A stretch of DNA of 64,000 nt from assembly GCF_013377495.2 (NCBI RefSeq), contig NC_066365.1, forward strand, positions 54,250,950 to 54,314,949, in the 5' to 3' direction. Below, piece by piece: positions 60,851-64,000 of the stretch (position 1 is its first letter; each line of letters opens with the position of its first letter). Under the pieces are notes generated by a model. That model was not told the DNA's origin. It made no database searches and saw only the letters and a program-made list of their open reading frames with translations. Made by a program: the position numbers and the translations under genes. Source of the DNA: Cygnus atratus. Lineage: Eukaryota; Chordata; Aves; Anseriformes; Anatidae.

Positions 60851-61345
60851 AGCAAGCTGGACTCATTACTGATTGGTTTCATCTTTTTTTTTTTTATTTT
60901 AAGGAAATTATACATTAACATCTGAAAATGTCACTTTAAAAGTCAGATCTGTAATGTTTTGTGATTTCAGATACTTTCCACCTTAAGAGCAGCATTTTTT
61001 TGCCTCTTTGCCAACAGAGAAAGCTACGGATTCATTGAAAACAGTTTTGTTGCTGATGAATTATCTGATCCAACGATCTTTTGCTGGGCTTCATGGGATC
61101 AGTCCTACCACTTTTACTGCTTGTCTCTGTAAAGTTGCACTTGTAACACTGAAACATATCAAAGTCCTCTCTGCCTCATCTCAGACAAGTCCTTGATTGC
61201 CAACTTTTTGAAGAATAAATATTCAAGAAATCGCCTTTGAAGGAATTAAACTAAACCATAATTAATTTTTTAACCTAAGATACCTCTTTTTGTCCAGATC
61301 TAAGCACTTAAGCAATTTGTTTCGGCAACAGCCAAGAGAGATTCA
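60851..61345. other. NWD2: NWD2 intron, part 3
   Basis: Nothing recognised. A T-rich run at about 60884-60900 is the only landmark. Confidence 0.45.
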
Positions 61346-61430
61346 GAAGTATATCGTCCCCATTTCACCTAGCAATTAGGTGCAGGGAATTAAGTCTGGG
61401 CAGGGATTCAGACCTGTGACAGGTCTGCAG
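61346..61430 (-). repeat. Possible MIR-like SINE remnant
   Basis: CGTCCCCATTTCACC, then GTGCAGGGAATTAAGTCTGGG and CAGGGATTCAGACC run in the order of a reverse MIR core (ccccattttacagatgagg...ggttaagtgacttgcc...gggattcgaacc). Very diverged; weak call. Confidence 0.33.
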
Positions 61431-63604
61431 TGTTTAGTTGTAATGGGATAGCAGAAGCTATTGTTCCTAATTGTCAGCCCTATCATCTTCGCAGGAACTG
61501 CTCACTGCTGAAGTAGGAAAGCCTTGCCCACTTGTGAGTTAGATCCTGAGTGACTCATATTTCAGCCTGCTAAATTCATGTAAACTTAAACTGAGATCAA
61601 CTAATCAAAGTGGAGCAGCTCCATTAGGAGAAAGTGGTGAGGATGCAGTGAATACTTCATACTCTGGGCTGGAAATTGCCTGCAGGCACCCAACATCAGC
61701 ATTCAGGTGTCACTGAGACGCACTAAGTGGTTCCTCAGGCAGATGCCAGACTTGTAGGGATTTAAGTGCTGTTAAAGTGCCTTAGGGCATTACATTGTTC
61801 ATCTGTTGCTAGGGGTTTGGCTGCTCCCACTGATGTCCCAGAGGTGTCCTTCCACTCATCCCTAAGGGAACTGTGGCCGTCAGGCTGATAGAAACTCACA
61901 CCATGCCTCACCTCATGCATGACTGACAGTAAGGCCGGTAATGAGGCAGCTCACTGTGGACAGACAGGTTTGTTTCAAAATCTCTCCTGAACTGAAAGAA
62001 GGGCAAGTTTGTGGTCAGCAGGTACGTACCCAAGTCATCAGCCTTCTTGGAAGCTCGCGAGCTGCCTGAGTCTGCTCTTCTAGGTTTCCTTCCATGGTGG
62101 ATACATCCTTCTATGAAATAAAGCCTTTTTTCCCCTTTAAAGCCATACATTTCAGTCAAATAGCCATTTTGCTCAGTGAGTGAAATGTCCTTATTGCACT
62201 AATGCTTGCTGTGATGTTATTCTATCTATTAGCTGATAAAAAGTATGTTACTGCTATAGATAGAAAAGAAATAATAAAAATATAAGTAGAAGATCAACAT
62301 TTCTATTTAACTTCAATTTTAAAAGACCTTAGACATTCTAAATGTTCTGTCTAAAAAGCCTACTTTTATAATCAAATGCTAATACCCAACAATTTCTTTC
62401 AATTGGTATGTACACAGATATGTATATGTATGTGCAAACTGAAGACAAAATCACCAGCACAACAACAGGAAATGCTCTCTTGTTTTCAAACCTTACTTTT
62501 CATATTTATACTGGCTACATTCTACGTCCCATCTTTCATCCTGAATTTCCATGAGATAACACAGCGCATTCCCATGTCCATCCTGCCTAGAAGGCTGGTT
62601 CCAAGTCAGGAAAGGACCTCAGAATTTGTAACATACAGCCTTATTTACCCTCCTGGTCTGCAGAAATGTGGGCTTAACTGATATAAGCAAATAGACAGGT
62701 AAATAATGACTTGAAAATCTGGAACAAAACGGTCAGGATATCAGTTTTAATGGGGCTTTTATTTAACATCCCATTGAAAGAAATTTAGTACAACTAGAGG
62801 TCTTTTTGGTTTGTTGCCAGTGTATTGTAACCCTATTGTAGCAGTACCCTATAGAAATTACAGATGCAATATAAGGTGATTAAGATAACTCAGGCACAGC
62901 CAGAGATATTTTGGGCACAAAGATAAAATAAAATCAAAAAGCACAAATATAAAAGGCTTAGATGGACCTTGTTTATGAGAAATAAATATTATTTGAATTG
63001 ATACTACTTGCTACAAACAAACAGAAATGCCCTTTATTTGTTCTTTTATTCCTTGAGGGAACAATAGCCAATTCCTCTCAAACTCAAAGCAAAAAAATGC
63101 TAATGGCTAAACAACAGTGAATCATCTGAACTGAAACAAGAAAAGTATATTTGCTTAAATTTATTTTCACTGCACTAATGATTTCAACAATAAGAAAAAT
63201 AAATATATGAATCCATTGAAAATCTCAACAGAGTATACATGTTAACTGCTTGTTAGGCTAAACTGCAAGGAATTAAATTAAACTGATCTGAATCAAAGTG
63301 AACAACTGAAAGCAAGATGGAGAAGGCTGTAATAAGGCACTTATTACAAACCAAGCTTTAGGAAGCTGGAATTCCAGGGTAGCTGGGGGCTAAAAGATGT
63401 CCTGAAAATAGTTGCCTCTACTTCTGTGTTTGCTACCTTTATTGCGGTGCAGTGTCAGTGCCTTCTGATGCTCTCACACGGATATGCACTGACAGAATAT
63501 TCTTCAAAATCAAAAATATGAAGGGAAAAACAAAAAGCCAAAAAAGTTGTAACCTGTCGTTTCCAAGATGTAACTGCATTCAGAACAACTCTTTTTGTTG
63601 TTAA
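61431..63604. other. NWD2: NWD2 intron, part 4
   Basis: No gene recognised. The minus-strand ORF at 62159-61908 does not match the expected NWD2 N-terminal sequence and lacks a convincing splice context. The stretch 61600-61900 is less AT-rich than the rest, but I cannot assign it. Confidence 0.45.
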
Positions 63605-63665
63605 GTAGAATAGTTAGTTGGAAGGGGCCTTCTAGTCCAACTGCCTTACTGCCTGCAGTTGTAAG
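63605..63665 (-). mobile_element. Short CR1-like 3'-end remnant
   Basis: TAGAATAGTTAGTTGGAAGG, then GGCCTTCTAGTCCAACTGCC resembles the antisense CR1 tail (agaatagttagggttggaagggacctttaaggtcatctagtccaac), with a deletion in the middle. Short and diverged. Confidence 0.6.
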
Positions 63666-63739
63666 GCCATGCAACTTAGGAGACAGAACATCAGAGTTAG
63701 TGCAGACCTTTTAAATTTCAGTCCTTCATTCCTATTTTG

Positions 63740-63830
63740 CTTCATTTCAGTGTAGACGCTGGTAAATTCCTAAGGCTTTTGCCACTAACTCGGACTGCCT
63801 ATCTATAAAATGAGGATAATGACAGCTTGC
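63740..63830 (+). repeat. MIR-like SINE remnant
   Basis: GCCACTAACTCGGACTGCCT followed by ATCTATAAAATGAGGATAATGAC resembles the MIR segment 'cctcagtttcctcatctgtaaaatgaggataataa'. The match is good only in the last 25-30 bases; the rest is diverged. Confidence 0.45.
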
Positions 63831-64000
63831 AAAAAAAAGCCACAAAATCCACAAACAAACAAAAAACATTTTCTGTTTTGACTCCTAATAGCAAAGGATG
63901 TTGTATATTTATGTATCAGCTGGGATGGGACTGTCAGTTTACGTTTGTCTTGTTTGTTTTTAAGAGAAAAATGATACATTCAGAACAGTAGCAAACATTT

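Noticed and set aside
61908..62159. 83-codon minus-strand ORF, considered as a missing NWD2 5' exon
   Set aside because: Does not match the expected NWD2 N-terminal sequence and lacks fitting splice sites.
1..64000. CRISPR arrays, operons, prokaryotic-type systems
   Set aside because: The window is vertebrate nuclear DNA with spliced genes and avian repeats; no regularly spaced direct repeats were seen.

Overview
This window looks like bird nuclear DNA. It carries chicken-repeat-1 (CR1) LINE fragments in several orientations, with the typical 3' tail built from TTCTATGATT-like units, and an ancient amniote MIR-like SINE. It also has two recognisable vertebrate genes that are neighbours in other amniotes. 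I cannot name the species; a galliform or anseriform bird would fit. Most of the 64 kb is intron and intergenic sequence with short chance ORFs.

Left edge (1-1512, minus strand): the first two coding exons of PGCKA1, the orthologue of human C4orf19. A tiny start exon (1465-1512) encodes MGCRCCKMIQ plus a split codon. The second exon (from 419 down to the window edge) continues with YIFDPEEVQSPG. The C-terminal half lies outside the window. Between 1.5 kb and about 44 kb I find no protein-coding gene. This stretch is probably the PGCKA1 5' region (non-coding exons and introns) plus intergenic DNA. It holds a MIR-like SINE (about 17.1 kb), an old CR1 remnant (20.8 kb), a second MIR-like remnant (33.5 kb), a GC-rich patch (40.3-40.6 kb), a CR1 3' end (41.7-42.1 kb) and an LTR-like fragment (42.6 kb).

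Middle (44.9-54.7 kb, minus strand): the last four coding exons of NWD2 (NACHT and WD repeat domain-containing 2). I reconstructed them by splice sites and reading phase: 54741-54538, 53254-53110, 52831-52242 and 50604-46669. Together they encode about 1624 residues in one open frame. The P-loop sits at the end of the third of these exons; the Walker B segment and the whole WD-repeat half sit in the 3.9 kb terminal exon. About 118 N-terminal residues are missing and must lie beyond the right edge. An AT-rich stretch to about 44.9 kb is the likely 3' UTR, ending at an AATAAA signal.

Right side (54.7-64 kb): NWD2 intron containing a 206 bp AAAAG/AAAAAG polypurine tract, a 1.6 kb CR1 copy with decayed reverse transcriptase, and smaller CR1 and MIR-like remnants.

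The two genes lie on the same strand with NWD2 upstream of PGCKA1, as I recall for human 4p14. They have no known joint pathway. NWD2 is a STAND-type NTPase with WD repeats; PGCKA1 is a small, probably lipid-anchored adaptor linked to PDCD10/GCKIII kinases. I found no evidence of a novel multi-gene system. The most worthwhile leads are the PGCKA1 acylation motif, the unexplained exon-like segment at 18.5 kb, several perfect inverted repeats and the polypurine tract.
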